Source: Primula veris (taxonomy: Eukaryota > Streptophyta > Magnoliopsida > Ericales > Primulaceae). Taken from it: a stretch of DNA of 64,000 nucleotides. Location: assembly GCA_963682055.1 (NCBI GenBank), contig OY821744.1, positions 34,014,967-34,078,966 on the forward strand, written 5' to 3'. How positions within the stretch are numbered: position 1 is the first letter of the stretch; every line of letters begins with the position of its first letter. The notes below the pieces were generated by a model, which worked only from the letters and a program-made list of their open reading frames with translations, had not been told where the DNA came from and did not search any database. A program made the position numbers and the translations under genes. Shown piece after piece: positions 43,475 to 55,400 of this stretch.

Positions 43475-46400
43475 ATGATAGCAGCTGTTTCATGGGTCCC
43501 CAAAGGGATAGCAAAGACTGTCCCGATTGTGGCCGACCCTCCATCTAAGGAGGAGATTGAAGAACTCATGAAAAGCGGCATTCTTGACCCTCCATCTAAG
43601 GAGGAGATTGAAAATATCATGGAAAAACAAAGGTATATCTTATGTTCATGATTCCAGTATATCTTTCGATCATACTTATTGATTTGTATGTAATTCTTAA
43701 ACTTTGTTTCTTTTATTATGCAGTGAGGAGAAAGATAACGAGGACGACGACAGTGAGATGGAACTCGAGGCTACTAAAGAGCAAGATGAAGTGGAGAAGG
43801 CGTTAGCTGCAGCAATTGCAATCGGAAATTCTTCGAATTCGAAATCTGGTTTTCAAGATATTACAAATAGTCTACAGGAACTAAACATGGAAGCATATGA
43901 TGAAGAAGATGATGGTACCATTTCCCCTCTAATTACCTCTGTCATATACGATCGTTTATTATATTCATATTTGATTTTTCTTCTTCAAGAGCTTGCTAGA
44001 ATTTGTAGAAGTATTGTTGTATACTCGTATCGAAAAGTAGTTCGTAAGAAACACTTTTATCTCTGATATGAATGAATGATTTCTCAAAGATATTGTGATT
44101 CAAATTTTTGGTATTTCTGAATTGATCAAACACTCATTGTTCGATACTCAATATCTTGTGATCCTAATTTAGTTCAAGGGAAGATACTATAAAGACTAAC
44201 ATGCCACAAACTAATATCCTAGGTGCCCTAGGAATCCTATTGCATTAATATAGTTGTCAGTAATTTGTATACGTAACATGAATATTAGAAAGTTAGTGCA
44301 TTTTATTGATTGTTGCAGGCGTTGAGCTTTTTCGGGGAGGTCTTGGTGACATTTACTATCAGAGTAATGAATTGGATCCATATTTGCAAAATAAGGATGT
44401 AAGTATGAATAATTTATTGATTTTACATTAAAATCATTGACCTTTGCCAATATCCGTTATTAGAAACCGGAGAAGTTATGTTATTGTTCTGCTGGTTTGA
44501 GTTATTGCGGGTTTGCCTCTAGGATGACGACTCTGAAGAAGAGGAGGACATGATCATAAAAGCAGAGGACTCTGTTATTATATGCGCCTGTAATGAAGAT
44601 GATGTTAGCCTTCTGAAGGCAAGTCACTAAATATTGTTATAATTGAATGTTAAAGACCGATAAAAGACATTTTTTACATGAACATGGAGTGGAATCATGC
44701 ATAATAATAATAGAAATGGCATTACTATAATATAATGGTTAATAATGTTAAAAATGGCATCATTAAAGTATACGAAAATTGAAATCAAAAGACAAAATGA
44801 CTACAGGATGGTCCCCTTAGTCTGAAGAAAAGTATTAATAGTATATGTTAAGATATGGTAAAGATAGCTTCCCCAGTTTTAAAAAGGTTGCAAAACCTGA
44901 TCCTTATTATGGATGTAGAGTCACGTAAATAGTGGAAATCACATCCCTTGACCAGTTTGTGGTCTTATTTTGAGTAAAATAGTCTTTTTGAATCATTTAT
45001 GTTGAAAGCTTCATTGCTCATGCAATTTTTTCATCTTTTGTATCCTTGTTACTGCTAATTTATCGTTTAATAAGTAGAGTGTTTACGTACAGGTATATAT
45101 TTACGAGGAAACAGCTGATGGTGATACAAACCAGTATATTCATCACGATATTATGATTGCAGCTTTTCCTCTCTGTACTGCTTGGCTTGATTGCCCTATA
45201 AAAGGTGGTGAAAAAGGTATGGCATGTGTGCATTATTTACTTTTGTCTGTATCATTTGTGTTGTTCTATCTCGTTAATGCTTATTTGTTTACGCTTGTAT
45301 AATTTCGTGGCAAAAAATTTGGGTATTAGTAGATATGGGTAGTGTAGCATTATTACAGTTCCAGTAAAATTGTAGAAATTTATTTGCAGAAGCGCTTGTT
45401 TCGTGGTGGTTCTTATATTCTTAGTAAACTAGAGGTACCAGTTTTTTGGATGAAAAAAATCTCCATTCAAATCACATGTCAATCGTATATTGGTCTTCTT
45501 GTAACCTGTTATGTTTGTTTTTATTGTGAAACCTAGTCGTTGGCTCAAAAAATTTAGGTTTAGTTGTACCTATTTACTTTTCCTCCTTTCACCTGTATTT
45601 TTATTTGCAGGAAATTTCTTAGCAGTTGGTTCTATGGAACCGTCAATTGAAATATGGGATCTTGACGTGGTATGTGGACTATAGACGTTTAATTTTAGTA
45701 AAAGTAAATATAGTTAATGGACATTGTTAAACTTGACATATTTATTATATATTTTGTACTTTTTAGATCGATGAAGTTCAGCCTGCAGTGGTATTAGGTG
45801 GCGTAGTTGAAGACAAGAAGAAGAAGAAGAAGAAGAAAACAGGAAAGAAGGTAGTTGGTGAAATAACTATGAACTTAGTTTGGTAGTGATTTTTAATTAG
45901 ATATGTTCCATATCTGTGTAGAACTTAGTTCGCAGCCTTTTGACTTTTTCTTTAGTCTTTTCCGTTTTGGAGTGTTTCGTGCGACTTTTAGTAACCCTTC
46001 TTCTTCTTTCGTCTTTTTCATACAAAATTTTCAGCAAACTGTTAGCTTCGTTTAATCTTGAACTTCCATAGCCACTTGTTACGAATTCTAATGGTCACCG
46101 AAGCGGGTATAATAAGTGTGCATACACTATTCTTTGCAGTAACCACCTTTTAACAATTTTCTAGCATTGGAAGCAAAATCATCTCCTTTCACAAACGACC
46201 AAGTGTAATCTCATTTAGTCCGGGGAGAGAAAGGATTGGTTGATTTGTCTTAAGTCAATTAGAGGAGCTAATAGTCCACCACATATCAGAATACATCTTT
46301 TCTTACTATTTAGGTTCTACCTATCATAATTGACCCTTTTCTCTTTTTTAGTTCAATATTAAATTGTGCATATTTGCTGTTTGATTAGCAATCAATCAAG

Positions 46401-48809
46401 TACAAGGAAGACAGCCACACGGATTCTGTGCTTGGTTTGGCTTGGAACAAGGAGTACAGGTCTGAAATCTTTGTTTATGTATCTACTGATATTCTTTGTG
46501 TAGTGTTACTGAAATTTATAGCTGTTAATATATCTCATTCTTTACGAGGGTAACTCATATTGTCTTGGAAACTTTGTGTACAGGAACATTCTAGCCAGTG
46601 CTAGTGCCGACAAACTGGTGAAAATTTGGGATGTTAGTACTCAAAAATGCACTATTACCATGGCCCACCATACAGACAAGGCAAGGAGTATACTTTGCTT
46701 ATTTGTCATAGCTGAAATAAACTTAGACCTGTGTTGGTTGCATGTTTTAAGCTTCGCTTCTTTTGCGTTGAAGCTGGACTGCATTTGGTTAATTAACTTG
46801 AAATCTGAAGCTATTCTTGTTTTTCTGGCATGAGAAAGCTAGAAGCGTTTAAGCTAGATGAACCCAAATTTTTGTATCTAACTTAATTTGCTACCTTTAA
46901 GCGTATTTGCTGATTTGCTGCAAACACGACCTTAGTTTCTTTTCATCTTGGCAAACACAAGCATCTTTTCACCTTCGGGCTTGGGTAGTAATTATTTTAG
47001 CCAAATGGTTTATTTTGTTTCAGGTTCAAGCAGTTGCATGGAACCACCATTCTCCACAAGTCTTACTCAGTGGATCATTCGATCATACTGTTGTTATGGT
47101 AAATATCTGTAGTATATTCAAATGTTTAGCTTTGCAATATTTCCTTTTACTGTTTTGCATTCATTTCTCTGTTTTGTTACCATTGACTTATGTTGACAAA
47201 ATGCAGAAAGACGGAAGGATACCTTCTCACGCTGGTTTTACGTGGTCAGTATCGGCAGATGTTGAAAGTTTAGCATGGGATCCACACACTGAGCATTTCT
47301 TTGTGGTATATTTATTTATATACACGTGTATATAATACATATACATGTGTATATATTTTGTATTGTCAAGTTATACAAGTGTATATAATACTTATACATA
47401 TGTGTGTGTGTATTTTGTATTGGCAAGTTTGCTTGCTTAGACCTGGGCTTCCATCTTCAAATGCTTTTATTGTATGTATGATGTATCTAGTATAGCCTAG
47501 TAACAATAGTTTGATAACTTCCCTTGCAAACTTCTCTCTGAAAAGAGCTAGAATTAATTGCGGGTGATTTTAAGAGATTACTCTTATATCTATAATCTAT
47601 TTAGTCACACATACTGACATACTACTGCTCTTTTGGTAACTCTCATATGGCGATGGGGCTCTTTCCTCGCGTTCCAGTGCTGCATGCTGCATTTTAGACT
47701 ATTCCCCTTTATACCTTCCATATTATGTCTAAAAAATGAAATAAAGATAACCCTCTTGACTTGCTGCAAATTCAACCAACCAAATTGTATATTTGCTGAT
47801 TTTCTCTTTTATTTTATTGTTTTATAGGCCAGTCTCGAGAACGGAACAGTTGACGGTTTTGATATCCGGACTGCTACATCTGCTTCTTCATCGAAGCCAG
47901 TTTTCAATCTTCATGCTCATGATAAAGCAGTTTCCACCATCACCTACAATACATCGGCTCCAAATGTACCTATTTGTTCTCCCATACTTTTTTTTTTGTT
48001 AATACTCTTTGTTGTTTGTACCCATGAATCGTGATAGTAACTTTTTTACCTTCCTTTTTTGGCAGCTTATAGCAACTGGATCCATGGATAAATCGGTAAT
48101 TAGAACTAATATTTTCCTTCTGCTTGTGTTTTTTTGACATCGAAAATGTGTTAAAGCGAAGTTTGGGTATGGTTAGGTTATTTTGTTAAACGCACACACA
48201 TGGGACGGGTTTGGGTATGGTTAGGTTATCTTGTTAGTTTCTATCTGGGCGTGGAAGTCCAAGTTTTTTTCTTTAGTAGAACAAATCAAAATTACTTGCT
48301 ATATTGAAAATCCATCTATGAATATCATTTTTTGTGTGTGTTTCTATATAACTTAAATAACGACTCCTCTCCTTATTTCTGCAGGTGAAGCTGTGGGATT
48401 TATCGAATAACCAACCGTCATGCATAGCAACACACAAGCCAAACGCAGTATGTAGAAGTTTAACGTTATCTGTATATCTTCTAAAGCAATTATACTGCCA
48501 GAAATTATTGCTGAGCTAACTCATTGTTTGTAATATAACAGGGGGCTGTGTTTTCCATATCTTTCTCCGAGGATGAACCATTTTTGCTGGCTATAGGAGG
48601 CTCCAAGGGGAAATTGATGGTAAGCTCTGAAAATTCATTAATTACGGTGATTTAAATTCTGGTAGCAGAAACTACGTTATTGCCTGAATGATTTTATACC
48701 TGAATGATTTTATACTACGTTATTGCTAATCGTGCAGATGTGGGATACACGACAAGTAGCTGGAGTCGCCAAGAAATTTGGGAGCTACGATAAGGGGAAT
48801 ACGTCTTAG
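43475..48809 (+). CDS. PWP1: Periodic tryptophan protein 1 (PWP1) homolog, WD40 protein
   Basis: PWP1 is a nuclear/nucleolar WD40 protein linked to rRNA synthesis and chromatin. Sixteen exons join in frame for 504 residues: 43475-43632, 43724-43914, 44319-44398, 44523-44618, 45093-45216, 45611-45669, 45767-45850, 46389-46459, 46584-46680, 47024-47098, 47207-47305, 47828-47965, 48066-48095, 48385-48447, 48542-48619 and 48738-48809. The start MIAAVSWVPKGIAK is diagnostic. An acidic segment (EDDDSEMELE) is followed by WD repeats (IEIWDLD, ASADKLVKIWDV, SGSFDHTVV, TGSMDKSVKLWDLS, MMWDTR). A lysine run (EDKKKKKKKKTGKK) in exon 7 suits nucleolar import. Introns 4 and 9 begin with GC (AAG/GCAAGT and AAG/GCAAGG). 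Exon 1 carries a 17-codon tandem duplication (DPPSKEEIE twice). No defect is seen. Confidence 0.95.
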
Positions 48810-49620
48810 ATATTGGTTTTATTACAAGTTTACTAGTGTTATACTAAATATATATTTTTTCTTGCATGTTTTATTTAATAGAAAAGTAGTGTTAAGACGT
48901 GGGAGCTTTTGGAACGACTTAATGTCTGGTTTGAGTGAGAATAACTTCTGTCCAAATTTTGCGACTTTGTATTGTAAATTACTGCTCATTTTTTTGTTAC
49001 TCCTTGGGGAGTTTCGATCTCTATTAACGATGCAAAAGCAGTTAGCAATGCTGGTCTACTTCTGAATAAATTAGAAATCGTTTATGTTTTTTTCCTTTCT
49101 TACAGTCGTAATCCACTTTAAAATCTCTATTTTGACATAATGATAAGCGTACCATCGTCAAAGTGCCGACACATACATTGAAGCAGTGTGTATGTTTGTA
49201 CAAATTGTGTTCGCAGTTGCGTACCAAGTCCGTGCATGTTTCATTTATCTAGCTTAAGTAAATCAACAGTTCAATAACCCAGAAAAAAATCAGTACAGGT
49301 TGAAGATGATATTTTATAGGGAAGTATAGTATGTAATGTAACCCCGAAACCGCAAAAAATAAGATTTCCTTTTTAATTGAAATTTTAGGGTCCAAATTTA
49401 TTGGTTTCTTAAGAATTGGGACCGTTATTGCAAATTCTTACAACAAAGAATGTTTACAAGGTTTTAAAGTTGGAAGTGGAACTGTGGAGTAATAAAATAT
49501 CATATCCACACAATCATGATTTTGCAATATCCACAACAAAAAGTCATTTTCCATAGTAGTTGGTCTAAAATGAACCGAAATTCATATGAAATAAGCAACT
49601 TTTAGTAACAAACTTTTTAC
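48810..49620. other. PWP1 3' flank, no gene seen
   Basis: The first 250-450 bp are probably 3' UTR. The rest is AT-rich and non-coding. Confidence 0.5.
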
Positions 49621-49625
49621 TTCCT

Positions 49626-50215
49626 AAACCCTTTTTTGCATATAAATTATCTATAGTTGATTAGAGTTACCCTCACTTACAAGTTACTTTTTCATTCATA
49701 ACAATGCCAAAACAACGCTCTTATATTGTTAAAAACTTATATTATTATTGAGCAATTTGTACAATGAGAGAGACAGAGTTACACACTTAGTAATTGCTTG
49801 CCATTTGAGAAGACCTATCGTCCCTTATATAGGCTCAGCATTTAAGAAAAGTAAAACGCACTAAAGCGCATTATCAGCGCACTAAAGCGTTGAAACATAA
49901 AGTAAAGCGCACTAAAATAAAAACGCCAAAACATGGGCGGCTGGTGGGAAAATAATGGCCAACATACTGGCTCGTATAAAGAATAAATTCTCAGCTTTTC
50001 CATGAATCACGCCGGGTGCTCATTGGACCACATCGAACACGTGAAAAAGTGGTAGTGAGTGAAGGAATCTATTTTTATAGAATAAAAATCAAAACTAAAA
50101 AAATACTAAAGAAGCCCTTTTTTGCATATAAATTATCTCTAGTTGATTTGACCACTTACCATTAAAGAGTTACCCTCACTTACAAGTTACTTTTTCATTC
50201 ATAACAATGCTTTGA
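49626..50215 (+). repeat. Pair of about 80-bp direct repeats enclosing about 400 bp
   Basis: CCTTTTTTGCATATAAATTA with a following TTACCCTCACTTACAAGTTA and TTTCATTCATAACAATGC occurs at about 49630-49709 and 50118-50213. The second copy has an extra TGACCACTTACCATTAAAG. The interior has GCACTAAAGCG words (49855-49910). It may be a small LTR-like element or a duplication; no ends were defined. Confidence 0.5.
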
Positions 50216-50263
50216 TAATTGTTTTATTTTCTCACACTTCCTCGTATTGCTAGAAATGAAACG

Positions 50264-50940
50264 AAACAAACCGAACAAGACTCTGTTCATGTTCATGTTC
50301 AGTTCATGAACTAAAATCCTTATTCGTGTTCAGTTCATGTTCATTTAAATACAAACGAACATTTGACGAATATGAACCGAACATTTGACGAGTCGAACGC
50401 GAGTTGTTCTTGAACATCTGATTTCTTTCAAAACATTCAATAATTGAAAAAAAAAACTTTTTAAAATATATTTTAATTTTATCACATATTACTATATTGT
50501 TAACTAGGATAAACTAGTTCACATATAACTTTAAATTTATATATTGTATGAATTCTTTTTTAAGATTGTTTTAACGAGTTGAACGCGTAACGATAAAATC
50601 GGTGATTGTATTTATAGTATGATTGATATAAATTACCATAATAAGTTCGAAATAATACAAACATATTATTTATATTATTATAACACAAATAAGTTTATTA
50701 GCTGTGTAGTGATATTAGTTTTTGTTACATCATAATAGATTTAGTTTTTTATTTTATCAAACTTTATATATAGTTACACGAACACGAGTTTAGACGAACC
50801 GAACATATGCATGTTCATGTTAGTTCACTTAATATACGAACACTATATTTTTGTTCATTATCGTGTTCATTTATAAATGAACGAGCATGAACCGAACATT
50901 AACCGAGCCGAACACGAACGATTATACGAACAAGTCATCT
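50264..50940. repeat. GTTCATGTTC / GAACATGAAC-rich element
   Basis: It begins CAAGACTCTGTTCATGTTCA and ends ...CCGAACACGAACGATTATAC, with complementary words at the two sides around an AT-rich centre. Its organisation is like that of the CCGAAA family but it has a different core word. It abuts the chloroplast-derived segment. Confidence 0.45.
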
Positions 50941-50957
50941 CATTTACAGCCCTACTT

Positions 50958-51211
50958 GCTCGTATAAGAGTTGGTTTGACTGCCTTAACTATAGCGGAGT
51001 ATTTCCGAGATGTTAATGAACTAGACGTACTTCTATTTATCCACAATATCTCCCGTTCAGTACAAGTAGGATTCGAAGTATCTGTTTTATTGGGTAGAAT
51101 GCCTTCCGATGTGGGCTATCAACCCACCCACACTACTCAAATGGGTTCGTTACAAGAAAGAATTAATTCTACCAAAGAAAGAGTATAACTTCAATTCAAG
51201 CAGTTTATGTT
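50958..51211 (+). pseudogene. Nuclear copy of part of chloroplast atpB (NUPT)
   Basis: About 250 bp read as the chloroplast ATP synthase beta subunit: [43 protein letters not shown] and [14 protein letters not shown] one-base loss near 51183 then shifts the frame; ITSIQAVYV continues in another frame. Many substitutions relative to the conserved protein show relaxed selection. It has no start and no promoter. It is flanked on both sides by repeats, so the transfer is old or was moved with them. Confidence 0.88.
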
Positions 51212-51215
51212 AATC

Positions 51216-51443
51216 GAATTGAACCGAACCGAACCGAAAAAGATCGAAACCGAAAAACCGAAACTTTTTCGGATCGGTTTACAATAAAATCGAACCGAAA
51301 AACCGGAAAAACCGAAAAATAACCGAAAAAACCCGGTCCGGTCCAAAAAATAAAAATACCGAAACCGAAAAAAACCAAACCGAAAAATCTGCTAAGTTTC
51401 AGTTTTGCTAAAAACCGAACCGAACCGAACCGAACCCAGCCCT
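51216..51443. repeat. CCGAAA-rich element, copy D
   Basis: CCGAAC/CCGAAAAA words, ending CGAACCCAGCCCT, which matches the right end of copy A. The left terminus is missing, perhaps lost where it joins the atpB segment. Confidence 0.6.
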
Positions 51444-51504
51444 AGGTCCAGGTGGTTGAGACCCTAGTATACCACGTTCACCATCAGGATTCGATACCTA
51501 ACGT
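51444..51504 (+). mobile_element. SINE head fragment between two CCGAAA elements
   Basis: GTCCAGGTGGTTGAGACC (A box) and AGGATTCGATACC (B box) with GTATACCACGTTCACC between them. It matches the head of the SINE at 38063-38179. It is cut off by copy E at 51505. Confidence 0.5.
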
Positions 51505-51817
51505 AGGGCTGGGCAAAAAACCGGAAAAACCGAACCGAAAAAACCCTAAAAAGACCGAAACCGAAAAACCAAAAAAATTTCGGGCCGGTTTCGGTTTTCA
51601 GTAAAACCGAACCGAAAAAAACAAAAACAAAACCGAAAAAACCCGAAAAAAACTGAAAAATAAAAAATAAAACCGAAAAATAACCGAAACTGGACCGAAA
51701 AAACCGGTCTGGTTCGGTCAAAAAAATAAAAAGACCGAAACCGAAAAAACCAAACCGAAAAATATGCTCGGTTTCGGTTTTGCCAAAAACCGAACCGGAT
51801 CAACCAAACCCAACCCT
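51505..51817. mobile_element. CCGAAA-rich TIR element, copy E
   Basis: Starts AGGGCTGGGC and ends CCCAACCCT, so both termini are present. The flanks (TACCTAACGT and AATCTAAGCC) do not form a convincing duplication. It is probably inserted in the SINE fragment. Confidence 0.6.
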
Positions 51818-52475
51818 AATCTAAGCCATGCAAAACAGGTTACCTCCGAAACTAAGGTAATTATTTATATATAAAAAAGACCATTAATAATGATTTCCTT
51901 AATTTCATTACTAACTTCCATTAAACTAGATTCACAGTGTGTAACACTGTGTTCAATAGTTAAAATGAAAATTTCCTCTTTAATAATTTAATAAATACTA
52001 CTACTATATATATATTGCATAAATTTCCAAAACCATGAAATTTCAGTAACCCGCGCAATTTTTATCTTAAAAAGCAAAAAATGCAAAAAAAATTCGTAAA
52101 AACAAACACATAGGCGGGATCCCGCCACTATTTCACGCGCTCTTTAATTAATTCCAATAAAATAAAATAAAAACAAAATAAATTACCCGATATATATTAT
52201 ATTATATTATATATATACCCATTTCTCACTCACCTTTCTCAATCATTTCTAGTGAGAGAAACTTTATCATCCCCAATATATACAAATACATACATATATA
52301 CATATTTATATATATATATATATACACACACATAGATACATATATATATATTGTTACTTTTTTCCCAAATTACCCTTCCATTTCACCATCACTCTCTCTC
52401 TAAATATACATATTAATAATATAATATAATATCATCTCTTTCTCTCTCTATATATATATATAAATATATTTATAG
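51818..52475 (+). promoter_or_regulatory. Upstream region of the ARM/BTB gene
   Basis: AT-rich with TA and CT microsatellites close to the start codon (52206-52475). The CT-rich runs (TCTCTCTC) are typical of plant 5' leaders. No unambiguous TATA box can be chosen among the TATATA runs. Confidence 0.35.
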
Positions 52476-55400
52476 ATGGATAAGCGTCACGAGCTACCAA
52501 CGAGCTCGGCGAGGAAGAATCTAAAGAGGAAGCTCGAGGCGGATTTTGAACCCGAACCGGAGATCGTTACACAGCAGGATCTGATCCGAGACGTGACCGC
52601 TCAGATACGAGTGTTGGGATCTTTCCACGTGGATCGATCTGATGCTAAACGAGCGATCCATGTCTTGTCGGAGTTTGCGAAAAACGGTACGGATTTGGTT
52701 TGATGAATATTTAGGGTTTTGGATTTTGAGGTTTTATGTGTGTTTTGTTTGGTGAAGAGATGATTTGATTTGCTGATTTGGATTTTGATGAACTAGGGTT
52801 TTGAATTTTGAATTTTGAGATTTGATGAGTTTTTGTGTTATTTTGTTAAGAACTGTAGCTTGATTGTTTGAGTTGGTGATTTGGTTTTGATGAATTAGAG
52901 TTTTGAATATTGAGATTTGATGAGTTTTGTTGTTATTTTGTGAAGAACTGTAGTTTGATTGTTTGGTTTGGTGATTTTGTTTGATAAATTATGGTTTTGA
53001 TTTTTGAGATTTGATGAGTTTTTTGTGTGTTTGTGTGTTGTTTCGTGAAGAGTTGTAGTTGGATGATTTAAATTTGTGATTTATTTGATGAATTAAGGTT
53101 TTGAAGATTTGATGAGTTTTTGTAGTTTTTATTTGATGAATGATATTTGTGATTTATTTACGGTTTTATTTTTGAGATTTGATGAGTTTTTGTGTATGTT
53201 TTATCTGTTGTTTTGCTAAGAACTGTAGCTGGATGATTGATATTTATAATTTATTTGATATTGAATTTTGAGGTTTGACAAATTATTTGTGTTTTTATGT
53301 GTTTTTTTGCAAAGAGTTATTTGTGATTTTTTTTTTTGATGTGCTGTGTTTTTACTATGCGATCTCATGGCGAACGGGACTTGGATAATTGATAGCGGAA
53401 ATTCAGTTGATAAATTAGGGGTTTGATTTGATGAAATGAGTTGTTGTGTATTTGTGTAATTTGGAAATGAAGGATATTCGGTGATTAAATCGATGAATTA
53501 GGACTTTGATATTTTTGCTTATGCAAATTCATAAACAAAATGTTCCCTCGGTGAATTTGGATTATATGATATGGTGAGTCAAGTCAATTGATGAATGCCG
53601 GGTTTTAAATTTTGAATTTTGAATTTCGAAATTCTTGAGATTTGATGAGATTTATGTTTTTAATACTGTTAATTCATGAATAACAATACTTGGATGATTG
53701 GATTTGGTGATTTAGCTAATAAATTAGGGTTGTGGGATTTGAGATTTAACGAGTTTTGTGCTTATTTCTGTATGTGGCAGAGGATATGGTGAGTGCAATT
53801 GTTGATTGTGGAGCTGTGCCGGTGTTGGTCAAGTACCTTCATGTGCCACCTGGCGATTCCGTTCCACTCGAGCATGAGGTGGAGAAAGGGAGTGCCTTTG
53901 TGCTCGGACTTCTCGCAGTCAAGGCAATTATTCTTCTCGGTTTTTGATTTTGAAGAAAATCTATATTTGTTATTAGATTTGATGCATTATTAATGGTCTT
54001 GTTTTGGAAAAAACTTACTTTCCCGCAAATTTCAAACTCCATCAAATTAGTATAACTCATTTCGAGCTTGGTTGTCTTTGCCAATTAAGTGCAGTTTACG
54101 AGCTTAGTTTTTCGTTGAAAATTCTACTAAATTATTAAACGGTTACATGCTTATGCTTTCTTGTGCTGAATCTGTACTCATGTGAGTTGTATTAATTAAT
54201 TGGCTACACATGTACTCCATAAAACTTAGGTTTCGAAAGTCGCGTGCTATATTCCGTGTAACGAGTTTCTTGTTCTCTACTGGTTTAGGAATGTAATCTA
54301 TATTCAATGGTCTCTGATAAATGCCATGATAATGAATGCCACGACAAGAACTATTTAGTCACTGTAGTATTTAGTTGTATTACTCTAATTGGATGTACTA
54401 AACCATGTTGGGTTTGAAGTATTAATTGCTTACGGATACCACTGCACACTAACTTCCCTTTAACTGAAATTTCCGATGCTTCCACTTTTGGCATTAGTAA
54501 AAGAGTCCCATTGTAGGTAATTCTCTATAAGTAGGTGAGCAGAACTCTCGTTATATCTCACTCGTTTCTTCTCTGCAGCCAGAGCATCAACAACTTATAG
54601 TTGATGCTGGAGCTCTGCCCATTCTTGTTGATTTATTGAAGCGGCATAAAGATGGCGAAAACTCGCGAGCAGTTTATGGTTTAATTAGAAGAGCAGCCGA
54701 TGCAATCACAAACCTTGCTCATGAGAATAGCAGCATTAAAACCTGTGTTAGGTTTGTCTATTTGCACCTCTAAACTTTAAATTTTAGCAGAGTTTATTTA
54801 GTCAAATGTATGATAAGGTTTTGATTAGTAACCCAACCTAACAATTGTTATCGATTTTGTACACAACATAAGAAAACACTACAGATTAGGGAAATATCAT
54901 AGAAGACTATATAACATGTCAGGATAGTGTACAAATTGTAAAGAGTATTAATTGAGTTATACCTGTTTGGTTAACTATTTAGCTCCCAAACCTGTAATTT
55001 TGGTTTCTATTTGGTAATCACTAAGGGTGTGTTTCTATTTGGAACATGGAAAATTGATGGGAAAAGGAAAATGATTTCTCAAGAATACAATTTTTTGTGT
55101 TTCGTTACATAAGAAAATCAATGGAAAAGAAAATGAAAGAAAGTATGGGAAAATTTTGTATGTAGAACGAGGAAAATCATTTTCCTTCCAAAGGAAAACC
55201 AATGAGAAGAGTTGAGGCTACATCTCTCTCCCCCTTTTATTTTATTTTCCCAATCTTTCAAACACACGAGTGAAAAATGATTTAATTTTAATTTTCATTT
55301 ATCTTCCTTTCTTTTCTTTCCCGCCACATTTTCGGGTTCCAAACACACCCTAAGTTTACTAGATCGTCAAAAGAGGGGTACTATTGCTATATACAACATT

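Noticed and set aside
51464..51803. Phe/Arg-rich ORFs on the minus strand (also at 1322-1784 and 63717-63938)
   Set aside because: By-products of the CCGAAA word array. Only the start of the 1422-1784 frame (eS24 exon 1) is real.
52476..52703. Stand-alone 75-residue protein
   Set aside because: It is exon 1 of the ARM/BTB gene read into intron 1.
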